Shown here: piece by piece, positions 50,999-59,335 of the stretch
Numbering within the stretch: position 1 is the stretch's first letter
Layout: every line of letters begins with the position of its first letter
Source of the DNA: Mycolicibacter sp. MU0083
GTDB taxonomy: Bacteria > Actinomycetota > Actinomycetes > Mycobacteriales > Mycobacteriaceae
NCBI RefSeq assembly: GCF_963378075.1
Contig: NZ_OY726394.1
Coordinates: 1,240,001-1,304,000 of the forward strand
Direction of reading: 5' to 3'
Length of the DNA stretch: 64,000 nt
Translations under genes and position numbers: made by a program
The notes under the pieces: model-generated
Database searches by the model: none
Seen by the model: only the letters and a program-made list of their open reading frames with translations
What the model was told of the DNA's origin: nothing

Positions 50999-52254
50999 GG
51001 CGACTGCGGCGGCGGTGGCGGTGCGGGTGCCGACACCGCCGCGCCGCCGGACCAGCGCAGCACGTTGAGGGCCACGGCGACCTCGACGTAGTTCTCGGCC
51101 AGCGGGCGCGGGAGCAGTCGGTCGGCGCGCGTGAGCCTGCGCAACAGCGTGTTTCGGTGCGCGTACAGGCGTGCCGCGGCTCGCGACACGTTGCACTGTT
51201 CGCTCACGAATGCCGACACGGTGCGGTGCATCTCGGTGCCGGCCGAGGCGAAATCACCCAGGGTCCGTGCGACGAATTCATCGGCGCGTTCGCGGTCCTG
51301 GGTGATCAGCGCGGTCAGGGCGATGTCGGTGAAGAACACGATGCGCTGCGGCGACTGCAAACGGGCCAGGGTCCGTTGGGTGGCCAGCGCGTCGAAATGA
51401 CTGTGCCGGAAGCCCTCGATCCCGGTAGCGGGGAACCCGATCGCGATACGCACGTCGGGAAGATCGGACATGTCTTCGGTCAATCCATCGGAGTCGACCG
51501 CGGCGGTCCCGGGCACCCACACCCACCGGGATGCCGAGCTGGCGGGAATGCTCAGCGGTGAGGCCGACCCGGCGGCCCGCCCGAACGCTGCGACGGCGCG
51601 ATCGAGACCGGTCACGTCACCGCTGCCCCGGTCGGTCCAGACGATCGCCGCGGTATGTGTCCGGCCCAGCGAATAGCCGAGTCTGTTCTCCGCGCGCTGC
51701 GGGCTGATCGGTGCACCGTCGAGGAGCAGCGTGACGACCTCGAGTCGCTCGGCGTGGCTACTGCGGGTCAATTCGTCGCGCTCCAAATCGATCTGGGCGG
51801 CGATACCGGCCAGCGTCGCATCGATGAACGCGCTGATGGATCGCGAGCAGACGTCGAGGAGTTCGTGCAGTTGGGCGGGATCGGAGCACAACTCGAAGGC
51901 GATCTCCATCAACCGCCGCCACGCCACGCCCTGGCCGACACGGTAGGCGTCCAGGGCCGCGGCGTCGAGGCCGCGACGGACCAGATCTCGAGCGATCCCC
52001 AGCGGTTCGGGGCCGAGGTTGGGTTCGACGGCGGCGCCGGGACTGAGCATGTTCGCCGCGGCCCAGTGGATGAGATTCGCCCGATTGCTGCGGCTGATCG
52101 CCGCGGCCAGCACCGGATCGGCGGCGAGCGCCGGATGCGAAGCCAGTGTGGCCCGATCCAACTCCTCGAGCCATTCCGGCCGGGCGGCGACCGCGATCTG
52201 GGCGGTCTGCCGGATCAGTTCTTGTACCGGTGCTGACGGGGGCGGCCAGTCCAT
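50986..52254 (-). CDS. PucR/CdaR-type transcriptional regulator
   Basis: The 422-residue protein has a helical N-terminal region (about 1-190), a central GGDEF-like CdaR domain (about 200-300) and a C-terminal PucR helix-turn-helix in NVSRAAARLYAHRNTLLRRL. A proline-rich tail ends it. Such regulators usually control the adjacent catabolic or oxidative gene. It is divergent from the EthA-like monooxygenase, and the shared 139-base region holds three inverted repeats. The ATG at 52254 (MDWPPPSAP) is chosen; the frame extends to 52323 through the promoter region. Its 3' end overlaps the fas stop by 13 bases on the opposite strand. The pair is inserted between fas and acpS. Confidence 0.88.
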   Translation of the reverse strand: MDWPPPSAPVQELIRQTAQIAVAARPEWLEELDRATLASHPALAADPVLAAAISRSNRANLIHWAAANMLSPGAAVEPNLGPEPLGIARDLVRRGLDAAALDAYRVGQGVAWRRLMEIAFELCSDPAQLHELLDVCSRSISAFIDATLAGIAAQIDLERDELTRSSHAERLEVVTLLLDGAPISPQRAENRLGYSLGRTHTAAIVWTDRGSGDVTGLDRAVAAFGRAAGSASPLSIPASSASRWVWVPGTAAVDSDGLTEDMSDLPDVRIAIGFPATGIEGFRHSHFDALATQRTLARLQSPQRIVFFTDIALTALITQDRERADEFVARTLGDFASAGTEMHRTVSAFVSEQCNVSRAAARLYAHRNTLLRRLTRADRLLPRPLAENYVEVAVALNVLRWSGGAAVSAPAPPPPPQSPQPM

Positions 52255-52275
52255 CGGACCACGGTAACCCGAACG

Positions 52276-52358
52276 GTGCAATATGCACTGTTTAAGCGCG
52301 ATACATTGAGGTATTCGGGTCATTTTGACCTATTCCCGGAGTCCTGACGTCGTCAGGA
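52276..52358. promoter_or_regulatory. Divergent promoter region with three inverted repeats
   Basis: Three short perfect inverted repeats, each with a 3-base spacer, lie between the regulator and monooxygenase genes: GTGCA-ATA-TGCAC (52276-52288), GGTCA-TTT-TGACC (52318-52330) and TCCTGAC-GTC-GTCAGGA (52342-52358). The last is the longest and lies 35 bases before the AGGAGG ribosome site of the monooxygenase. They are candidate operators for the PucR-type regulator or for an unrelated one. Confidence 0.6.
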
Positions 52359-52393
52359 TTGGTCTGAGTCCACTGCGAACCAGGAGGAAGACC

Positions 52394-53914
52394 GTGGAGC
52401 ACATCGCGAGGGAGCACGTTGACGTTCTGATCGTCGGCGCCGGTGTTTCCGGCATAGGGGCGGCCTACTACCTGCAGCGCGAGCAGGCGGGCAAGAGCTA
52501 CGCCATCCTGGAAGCCCGCGGTGACACTGGGGGAACCTGGGATCTGTTCCGTTATCCCGGAGTTCGCTCGGATTCCGACCTGCACACCTACGGCTACGAA
52601 TTCAAACCGTGGCGCGACGACGACGCGATCGCCACCGGCGGCAAGATCCTGGCCTACCTTCGCGAGACGATCGCGGAGAACCGCATCGACACCCACATTC
52701 GGTTCCACCACCGGGTGCTCAGTGCCGCCTGGTCGAGCTCCGATGCGCGGTGGGTCGTCGAGATCGAGCGCACCGACACCGCCGAGCGCGTGCAGATCAG
52801 CACCGACTGGATCTTCTGTGCGGGTGGCTACTACCGCTACGACGAAGGCTTCACCCCGCATTTCGAGGGCCGCGACCGGTTCGCCGGCCAGATCGTCCAT
52901 CCGCAGCACTGGCCGGAAGATCTCGACTACACCGGTAAGAAGGTCGTCATCATCGGCAGCGGAGCCACTGCGGTGACGCTGTTGCCGGCCATGGCCGACA
53001 AGGCCGGGCACGTGACGATGCTGCAGCGCTCGCCGACCTACCTGCTCCCGGTGCCGTCGCAAGACGTGGTCGCCAACACCGCCAAGAAGCTGCTCGGCGA
53101 CACATTGGGTTATGCAGTGGCCCGGCGTAAGAACATCTTCCGGCAGCGTGCCGTCTACCGGCTGTGTCAGCGTTACCCCGGCGCGGTCCGGTTCGTCCTG
53201 CGTTACCTCAACGCCCGTCGGCTGCCCGCCGACTATCCGGTCGACGTGCATTTCAACCCGACCTATCAGCCGTGGGATCAGCGCTTGTGCACCGTCCCCG
53301 ACGACGATCTGTTCCGCGCCATCAGCGCCGGCCGTGCGTCGGTGGTGACCGACCGCATCGCGTCGTTCACCGAGACCGGCATCCGGCTGGAGTCCGGGCG
53401 CGAGTTGGACGCCGACATCATCGTGACGGCCACCGGTTTCAATCTGCAGGCGTTCGGCGGCATGGCGCTGACGGTGGACGGCGTTCCGGTACAGCTGTCC
53501 GAGACGGTCGCCTACAAGGGGATGATGTTGTCCGGCGTGCCGAATTTCATGTTCGCCTTCGGGTACACGAACTCGTCGTGGACGCTGAAGATCGACCTGG
53601 TCTGCGAGTATCTGTGTCGGCTGCTGGCCCACATGGACGCCTGCGGCTACCGCACGGTTCGGGCCGAGATCGATGATCCGACGATGGCCACCAAGCCGTT
53701 GCTGGACTTCGGGGCCGGCTACGTGCAGCGCGCCGCCGCCGGACTGCCCCGGCAGGGAGCCGCGGAGCCCTGGTCGATGTCGATGGACTACCGCAAGGAC
53801 GTCGAGCTGATTCGCAACCGGCCCGTCGTCGACGCCAACCTGCGCTTCGGCGTCGCCGCACCGGTGTCGGCACCCGAAACTCCGAGCGAGCTGCCGGAGG
53901 CGATCGGCGCGTAG
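52394..53914 (+). CDS. EthA-like FAD-dependent Baeyer-Villiger monooxygenase
   Basis: The 506-residue enzyme resembles Mtb EthA (489 residues) along its length: FAD-binding DVLIVGAGVSG, GGTWDLFRYPGVRSDSD, the Baeyer-Villiger fingerprint FAGQIVHPQHWPEDLDY (about 163-179), NADPH-binding VVIIGSGATAVTL, and AYKGMMLSGVPNFMF. It inserts oxygen next to ketones or oxidises thioamides and sulfides. EthA activates ethionamide; whether this paralog does is unknown. The GTG at 52394 follows AGGAGG at 52382-52387. In EthA the divergent regulator is the TetR protein EthR, whereas here it is a PucR type. acpS starts 75 bases downstream. Confidence 0.9.
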   Translation: MEHIAREHVDVLIVGAGVSGIGAAYYLQREQAGKSYAILEARGDTGGTWDLFRYPGVRSDSDLHTYGYEFKPWRDDDAIATGGKILAYLRETIAENRIDTHIRFHHRVLSAAWSSSDARWVVEIERTDTAERVQISTDWIFCAGGYYRYDEGFTPHFEGRDRFAGQIVHPQHWPEDLDYTGKKVVIIGSGATAVTLLPAMADKAGHVTMLQRSPTYLLPVPSQDVVANTAKKLLGDTLGYAVARRKNIFRQRAVYRLCQRYPGAVRFVLRYLNARRLPADYPVDVHFNPTYQPWDQRLCTVPDDDLFRAISAGRASVVTDRIASFTETGIRLESGRELDADIIVTATGFNLQAFGGMALTVDGVPVQLSETVAYKGMMLSGVPNFMFAFGYTNSSWTLKIDLVCEYLCRLLAHMDACGYRTVRAEIDDPTMATKPLLDFGAGYVQRAAAGLPRQGAAEPWSMSMDYRKDVELIRNRPVVDANLRFGVAAPVSAPETPSELPEAIGA

Positions 53915-53989
53915 CGGTGGGGATGCCCCCGGGTGGACTCGGAGCGCCGGGGCAGGCGTCTACCGTCGGCATTCGATAGATTGGCGCAC

Positions 53990-54379
53990 GTGGCAATCGT
54001 TGGTATCGGGATCGACCTGGTGTCGATTCCGGACTTCGCCGAACAGGTCGCCCGGCCCGGAACGGTGTTCGCCGAGACCTTCACCCGCGGGGAGCGTCGC
54101 GACGCCTCCGACAAGAGTTCGTCGGAGGCCCGGCACCTGGCGGCTCGCTGGGCGGCCAAGGAAGCGGTGATCAAGGCGTGGTCGGGATCGCGGTTCGCGC
54201 AGAAACCGGTGCTGCCGGAGGCGATTCACCGCGACATCGAGGTGGTCACCGACACCTGGGGACGTCCGAAGGTGCGGTTGTCCGGCGACATCGCCCAGCA
54301 CCTGGCCGAGGTGACTATCCACGTGTCGCTCACCCACGACGGTGACACCGCGGCCGCGGTCGCCATCCTCGAGATCTAG
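53990..54379 (+). CDS. acpS: Holo-[acyl-carrier-protein] synthase
   Basis: The 129-residue enzyme transfers 4'-phosphopantetheine from CoA to the ACP serine of FAS-I (and possibly of the FAS-II carrier). Signature residues are Asp9 in GIGIDLVSI and Glu58 in RWAAKEAVIKAW, which bind magnesium, and VSLTHDGDTAAAVAI at the end. The start is GTG at 53990; the length equals Mtb AcpS (130). In Mtb it is in one operon with fas; here two genes separate them, so its expression from the monooxygenase transcript or a private promoter is open. Confidence 0.95.
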   Translation: MAIVGIGIDLVSIPDFAEQVARPGTVFAETFTRGERRDASDKSSSEARHLAARWAAKEAVIKAWSGSRFAQKPVLPEAIHRDIEVVTDTWGRPKVRLSGDIAQHLAEVTIHVSLTHDGDTAAAVAILEI

Positions 54380-54414
54380 CGCTCGACCTCGCGCGGTCGC
54401 GCGTCCCCCTCATC

Positions 54415-54478
54415 TCGCGAGCGTGCGTGTCTGCACACGACACGCCGGGCAAAACCGGCATTCTGCGCACGCTCGCGA
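54415..54478. repeat. Palindromic element with nested hairpin
   Basis: TCGCGAGCGTGCG (54415-54427) pairs perfectly with 54466-54478. The interior contains a second stem GCCGG-GCAAAA-CCGGC. The element lies in the 128-base gap between acpS and the M20 peptidase gene and would act as a strong hairpin in RNA. From memory, similar GCGAGCGTGCGTGT palindromes recur in other mycobacterial intergenic regions; only one copy is in this window. Confidence 0.75.
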
Positions 54479-54507
54479 CGGATCGGTCACCGGATAATCT
54501 CGACGCC

Positions 54508-55836
54508 ATGAGCGATCTGGTGCAGCGAGTCCGCGACATCCTGCCGTCGGTGCGGGCCGATCTGGAAGACCTGGTGCGTATCGAGTCGGTGTGGGCGGAC
54601 CCGGCCCGCCGGCCCGAGGTGCACCGCAGCGCGCAACGCGTCGCAGACCTCCTGAGCCAAGCCGGCTTTCCGCAGGTGCAGATCGTCGCCGAAGGTGGTG
54701 CGCCGGCCGTCATCGCGCACTATCCGCCTCCGCCGGGGGCTCCCACCGTGCTGCTGTACGCGCACCACGACGTACAGCCCGAAGGGGATGCCGGCCAGTG
54801 GGTTTCCCCGCCGTTCGAGCCGACCGAACGAGACGGCCGTCTCTACGGCCGCGGCACCGCCGACGACAAGGCCGGTATCGCAACGCATCTGGCGGCATTC
54901 CGCGCACACGAGGGCCAGCCGCCGGTCGGGGTGACGGTCTTCGTCGAAGGCGAGGAGGAATCCGGTTCGCCCTCACTGGGCGCGTTGCTGGCCGCGCACC
55001 GCGACGCGCTGAGCGCCGATGTGATCATCATCGCCGACTCCGACAACTGGAGCACCGAGGTACCCTCGCTGACGGTGTCGCTGCGCGGGCTGGTCGACTG
55101 CGTGGTGGAGGTCGCCACGCTCGACCACGGCCTGCACTCCGGGCTGTGGGGTGGCGTGGTCCCCGACGCGGTGACCGTGCTGGTGCGACTGTTGGCAAGC
55201 CTTCATGACGACGACGGCAACGTCGCGGTGGCCGGCCTGCACGAGAGCACGGCCGCGCCGGTCGATTACCCGCCCGAGCGGGTCCGCGCCGACACCGGGT
55301 TGCTGGACGGCGTGACCGAGATCGGATCCGGGTCGGTGCCGCAGCGGATGTGGGCGAAACCGGCGATCACCGTCATCGGGATCGACACCACCGGCATCGC
55401 GGCATCGTCGAACACCCTGATCCCGCGCGCACGGGCGAAGATCAGCATGCGGGTGGCGCCGGGCGGCGACGCCGCAGCACACTTGGACGCGCTCACCGCG
55501 CACCTGCACAGCCACGCCCCGTGGGGTGCGCAGGTGACGGTCACGCCGGGCGACATCGGCGCCCCCTACGCCATCGACGCCACCGGCCCGGTGTACGACG
55601 CGGCCAGGGCCGCCTTCGCCCAAGCGTGGGGTGTCGAGCCGATCGACATGGGCATGGGCGGTTCGATCCCGTTCATCGCCGAGTTCGCCGCCGCCTATCC
55701 GCAGGCGACCATCCTGGTCACCGGGGTGGAAGATCCCGGCACCCAGGCGCACAGCGTCAACGAGAGCCTGCACCTGGGCGTGCTGGAACGCGCGGCCACT
55801 ACCGAAGCACTGCTGTTGGCGAAGCTGGGCGGTTGA
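54508..55836 (+). CDS. M20-family dipeptidase/peptidase (Rv2522c-like)
   Basis: The 442-residue zinc peptidase has TVLLYAHHDVQPEGD (first metal ligands), GRLYGRGTADDKAGI, the catalytic and metal Glu pair in VEGEEESGSPS, and DSDNWSTEVPS. A dimerisation domain follows in the middle, and the last ligand is the His in TGVEDPGTQAHSVNESL. It cleaves small peptides or N-acyl amino acids in the cytoplasm. The ATG at 54508 is preferred; the frame upstream to 54427 runs through the palindromic element. It matches the Mtb order after acpS. Confidence 0.92.
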   Translation: MSDLVQRVRDILPSVRADLEDLVRIESVWADPARRPEVHRSAQRVADLLSQAGFPQVQIVAEGGAPAVIAHYPPPPGAPTVLLYAHHDVQPEGDAGQWVSPPFEPTERDGRLYGRGTADDKAGIATHLAAFRAHEGQPPVGVTVFVEGEEESGSPSLGALLAAHRDALSADVIIIADSDNWSTEVPSLTVSLRGLVDCVVEVATLDHGLHSGLWGGVVPDAVTVLVRLLASLHDDDGNVAVAGLHESTAAPVDYPPERVRADTGLLDGVTEIGSGSVPQRMWAKPAITVIGIDTTGIAASSNTLIPRARAKISMRVAPGGDAAAHLDALTAHLHSHAPWGAQVTVTPGDIGAPYAIDATGPVYDAARAAFAQAWGVEPIDMGMGGSIPFIAEFAAAYPQATILVTGVEDPGTQAHSVNESLHLGVLERAATTEALLLAKLGG

Positions 55837-55861
55837 ACGCCGAACGCGCCACGCGGGTGGA

Positions 55862-56338
55862 CTAGACGTCCAGATCCCGCCGCAGCTTGGCGACATGTCC
55901 GGTGGCACGCACGTTGTACTGGGCGACCGCGATCTTGCCCTGCTCGTCGACGACGAACGTGGAGCGGATGACGCCCTGCACGGTCTTGCCGTACATCTTC
56001 TTCTCGCCGAAGGCACCCCAGGCGGCCAGCACCGCCCGCTCCGGGTCCGACAGCAGCGGGAACGTCAACCCCTCGGTGTCGCGGAACTTGGCGAGTTTCG
56101 CGGGCTTGTCGGGCGAGATACCGATGACATCGAGGCCGGCGTCGTTGAATTCGCGCAGGTTGTCCCGGAAGTCGCAGGCCTGCTTGGTGCAACCGGGAGT
56201 CGATGCCGCCGGGTAGAAGTACACGACGACGCGTCGACCCCGGTAGTCGGCCAGTGACACGGTGTTGCCGTCGGCGTCGGGAAGGCTGAACGCGGGCGCT
56301 TCATCACCGGGCGCCAGGCGTGCGGTCTCGGTCAACAT
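55862..56338 (-). CDS. bcp: Thioredoxin-dependent peroxiredoxin, Bcp/PrxQ type
   Basis: The 158-residue peroxidase reduces hydrogen and organic peroxides. Peroxidatic Cys50 and resolving Cys55 lie in STPGCTKQACDFRD, the five-residue spacing typical of the alpha-2 type Bcp. Other motifs are APAFSLPDADGNTVSLADY and VIGISPDKPAKLAKF. The ATG at 56338 gives normal length and matches Mtb Rv2521. It converges with the M20 peptidase gene. Confidence 0.95.
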   Translation of the reverse strand: MLTETARLAPGDEAPAFSLPDADGNTVSLADYRGRRVVVYFYPAASTPGCTKQACDFRDNLREFNDAGLDVIGISPDKPAKLAKFRDTEGLTFPLLSDPERAVLAAWGAFGEKKMYGKTVQGVIRSTFVVDEQGKIAVAQYNVRATGHVAKLRRDLDV

Positions 56339-56427
56339 CTGCCCCTTTCGGCTCGCCGGAGCATGCGGGCGGCCCCGGCTGCTCTAGGGTAGTTCGGCAG
56401 GTGCAGCATCGGACAGGGAGGACGACA

Positions 56428-56655
56428 GTGGCGGAACGCGATCCCGACACGATCAAGAAGGACATCGATCAGGCCCGCGACCAGCTGGCGTCGACGGTGG
56501 ACATCCTCGCCGAGCGGGCCAACCCGCGTCGCCTGGCCGACCGCGCCAAGGCCCGTGCGGTCGAGATCGTCACCCAACCGGTGGTCATGGCCTCACTGGC
56601 CGGTGTCGGCGGCTTGATCCTGATCCTGACCGTCCGACGCATCCGGAACCGCTGA
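56428..56655 (+). CDS. DUF3618 small membrane protein (Rv2520c-like)
   Basis: The 75-residue protein begins with a soluble helix (DPDTIKKDIDQARDQLASTVD) and ends in one membrane helix (VVMASLAGVGGLILILTV) with a basic tail RRIRNR. This is the DUF3618 pattern. No function is known. GTG at 56428 follows GGGAGG at 56416-56421, and the length is the same as in Mtb. It is divergent from bcp. Confidence 0.88.
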   Translation: MAERDPDTIKKDIDQARDQLASTVDILAERANPRRLADRAKARAVEIVTQPVVMASLAGVGGLILILTVRRIRNR

Positions 56656-56713
56656 CGTCCGCTCGACGGGCATTCGCGAAAGCCGGTTTTGCCGAAGTGG
56701 CCTACCGGGCCAC

Positions 56714-57688
56714 TCAATCCAGCCAGGCGTAGACACCGCCGTGGCGCGCACAGGAACCGCGTCGGTGCTCGGCGAAGGAATAGGTGTCGTCGCGGCAGAG
56801 CGCGTTGGCGCCGTCGGGCGGATGGGGAAAATTTCCCGGCAAGGTGATGCAGTCTCCGTTGACGTTGCGGTAGCACGGCGGCGTCGGCACCCGGTATGTC
56901 TTTGTGGACCGGGTGCTCGTCGGGGACCGGGTGCTCGTCGTGCCGGCACTGTGCGACGGCACCGGGGATAGGGGAGTAGCCGTCCCGGTGGTTTCACACC
57001 GGCGCAGGAGATACGTCAAGGCTTCGCGCTCGTCCTCGGTGACCCACAGTCGGTACCGGGTTTTCACGTCGACTATCCGGGTGGCGTAGGTGCACCGATA
57101 GGAGACGTTCGCCGGCAGCCATGTCGCGGCGTCGCCGGCTCCCTTCCGGCGATTGACTTCGGCGATGGTGGTTTGGAGATTGAGGGGATCGTTGGCGAAG
57201 TTGCGCCGGGTCAACTCGTCCCAGCCCTGCGCGCCCTTCTGCCAGGCGTCGGCAAGCGGAACGATGTGGTCGATATCGATCAGATTGGCCGATCCGGTCT
57301 GGTAGAGCACGGTTTCGGCGGTATAGGGGTCGTTCAGCACACCGGACAGCACGGTGCAGGATTCGCCCGCTGCGAAACCGATTCCGGTGAGATCGCGGCG
57401 CAGGATGTCGTTTCGCGTGTCGCAGCCGTTGTGGCCACCTTCCACCGTGACATCGTCGGACCACGGCGTGCCGAAGAGCACTCGGTCGTATCCGGATTTC
57501 GGTGCGCGCCCCTTGACGCTGAGCCGGGCCAGTTTCTCAAGCGGCGACAGCGAGCTGGCGGGATAGCTGGAGGTGACTGCGGTCGAGGTGTTGCTCGCGC
57601 CCCCGCGGGATACGAGGCAGAGGGCGATCACCACGATGATGCAGGCGAGTGCGATGCCGAGCAGCGCGAATCTGGTGCGTCTCGTCAT
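56714..57688 (-). CDS. Exported HNH (DUF1524) nuclease with DUF3761 tail
   Basis: The 324-residue protein has an N-terminal membrane/signal helix (LLGIALACIIVVIALCLVS, about 9-27). A DUF1524-type HNH nuclease domain follows (about 55-230), with DHIVPLADAW (Asp140, His141) and RRNFANDPLNLQTT plus Asn179. A Ser/Thr-rich linker then leads to a C-terminal DUF3761 domain ALCRDDTYSFAEHRRGSCARHGG. The nuclease would act outside the cell membrane on nucleic acid; secreted DUF1524 proteins are linked to DNA scavenging or interference competition in other bacteria (inference). No immunity gene is visible next to it. The tail resembles that of the kinase at 36617-37879. Confidence 0.85.
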   Translation of the reverse strand: MTRRTRFALLGIALACIIVVIALCLVSRGGASNTSTAVTSSYPASSLSPLEKLARLSVKGRAPKSGYDRVLFGTPWSDDVTVEGGHNGCDTRNDILRRDLTGIGFAAGESCTVLSGVLNDPYTAETVLYQTGSANLIDIDHIVPLADAWQKGAQGWDELTRRNFANDPLNLQTTIAEVNRRKGAGDAATWLPANVSYRCTYATRIVDVKTRYRLWVTEDEREALTYLLRRCETTGTATPLSPVPSHSAGTTSTRSPTSTRSTKTYRVPTPPCYRNVNGDCITLPGNFPHPPDGANALCRDDTYSFAEHRRGSCARHGGVYAWLD

Positions 57689-57836
57689 TGCACGACTGAG
57701 TTGCCAACGCCCATTATCCGGACATTAGTTCACTTTTTATGTCCATGGGGCGGGATGGAAGAACGGATCGACCCACGCCGCCCGGCGGTCGACGACCAGT
57801 GTGCACGGGGCAGATCCGACATCACCCGAAACCACG

Positions 57837-57860
57837 AAAACCCCGCCGAGGCGGGGTTTT
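57837..57860 (-). terminator. tRNA-Lys terminator
   Basis: AAAACCCCGC (57837-57846) pairs with GCGGGGTTTT (57851-57860) around a 4-base loop, a 10-bp stem just after the 3' end of the minus-strand tRNA-Lys. The T-rich 3' arm continues with a single T and then C, so it works as a compact intrinsic terminator. Confidence 0.8.
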
Positions 57861-57866
57861 CTAGGG

Positions 57867-57939
<73 letters not shown>

Positions 57940-58093
57940 TGGGCGGTGAAGAACCGCGAGAGAAACAATAACAGGCGCCGTATCGGGAGACGAAATCGCG
58001 ACGTCAAAGCGTTGTTTCGTGCGGCACAGCAGGTTGGCCGGTTACCCACTAGACTGCCTGCGAGCAGCATGAGCACGGTCAGGTGGGAAAAGC

Positions 58094-59323
58094 ATGGGGC
58101 AGGTTGGTGTGGGGCAACGCTGCCGGGGGTTCGGATCCCGGGTAGCGGCATTGCTGATGGTTCCGGCCGTGGTGCTGGGGTTGAGCGCCTGCGGCGGCCA
58201 TGCCGACGCGGAAGCCGCCAAGACCATCGCCGACAAGGGCACGCCCTTCGCCGACCTGCTGGTGCCCAAGGTCACCGCCTCGGTCACCGATAAGGCCGTC
58301 GGGGTAGCGGTGGATTCGCCGGTGACGGTGACCGCCGAAGACGGGGTGCTCGACTCGGTCACCATGGTCAACGAATACGGCGCGGTGGTCGACGGCAAGC
58401 TGAGCGCCGATGGGCTGACCTGGTCGACATCGGAGCAACTCGGCTACAACAAGCGCTACACGGTGAATGCCAAGGCGCTGGGCCTCGGCGGCGTGACCAG
58501 CCGGCAGATGACGTTTCAGACCCATTCGCCGCAGAACCTGACCATGCCCTACGTGATGCCGCGCGACGGCGAGGTCGTCGGGGTCGGCCAGCCGGTGGCT
58601 ATCCGGTTCGATGAGAACATCGCCGACCGCGTGGCGGCCGAGAAGGCCATCTCCATCGTCACCGTGCCCGCCGTCGACGGCGCGTTCTACTGGCTGAACA
58701 ATCGCGAAGTGCGGTGGCGGCCGCAGTCTTTCTGGAAGCCCGGGACCACGGTCGATGTGTCGGTGAACACCTACGGCGTCGACCTGGGTAACGGGGTGTA
58801 CGGCCAGGACAATGCGGCCAGCCACTTCGTCATCGGCGACGAGGTGATCGCGACCATCGACGACGACACCAAGTCGATGGTGGTGCGGGTCAACGGCGAG
58901 GTGGTCAAGAACATGCCGGTGTCGATGGGCAAGGACAGCACCCCCACCAACAACGGCACCTACATCGTCGGCGAGCGCTTCCCGCACATCGTCATGGACT
59001 CGTCGACCTACGGTGTTCCGGTCAACTCGCCCAACGGCTACCGCACCGACGTCGACTGGGCCACCCAGATCTCCTACAGCGGCATCTTCGTGCACTCGGC
59101 GCCGTGGTCGGTGGGTGCCCAGGGTTACTCCAATGCCAGCCACGGCTGCATCAACGTCAGTCCCAGCAATGCGCTGTGGTTCTACGACCACGTCAAGCGC
59201 GGCGACGTCGTGCAGGTCATCAACACGATCGGTCCGCCGCTGCCCGGCAACGACGGACTCGGGGACTGGAACGTGCCGTGGTCGGAGTGGCAGGCCGGCA
59301 ACGCCAAAGAACCGGTGCGCTGA
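58094..59323 (+). CDS. ldtB: L,D-transpeptidase of the LdtMt2 type (lipoprotein)
   Basis: The 409-residue protein makes 3-3 cross-links in peptidoglycan. It has a lipoprotein signal (lipobox LSAC, Cys about 33), two bacterial immunoglobulin-like domains (about 55-250) and the YkuD catalytic domain with SHGCINVS, nucleophile Cys352. [14 protein letters not shown] and the C-terminal [12 protein letters not shown] subdomain also match LdtMt2 (Rv2518c, 408 residues, Cys354). It is anchored outside the membrane. Enzymes of this class are targets of carbapenems. The ATG at 58094 gives the full lipoprotein signal. The convergent gene downstream ends 13 bases away. Confidence 0.95.
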   Translation: MGQVGVGQRCRGFGSRVAALLMVPAVVLGLSACGGHADAEAAKTIADKGTPFADLLVPKVTASVTDKAVGVAVDSPVTVTAEDGVLDSVTMVNEYGAVVDGKLSADGLTWSTSEQLGYNKRYTVNAKALGLGGVTSRQMTFQTHSPQNLTMPYVMPRDGEVVGVGQPVAIRFDENIADRVAAEKAISIVTVPAVDGAFYWLNNREVRWRPQSFWKPGTTVDVSVNTYGVDLGNGVYGQDNAASHFVIGDEVIATIDDDTKSMVVRVNGEVVKNMPVSMGKDSTPTNNGTYIVGERFPHIVMDSSTYGVPVNSPNGYRTDVDWATQISYSGIFVHSAPWSVGAQGYSNASHGCINVSPSNALWFYDHVKRGDVVQVINTIGPPLPGNDGLGDWNVPWSEWQAGNAKEPVR

Positions 59324-59335
59324 CGCCCGGGGTGC

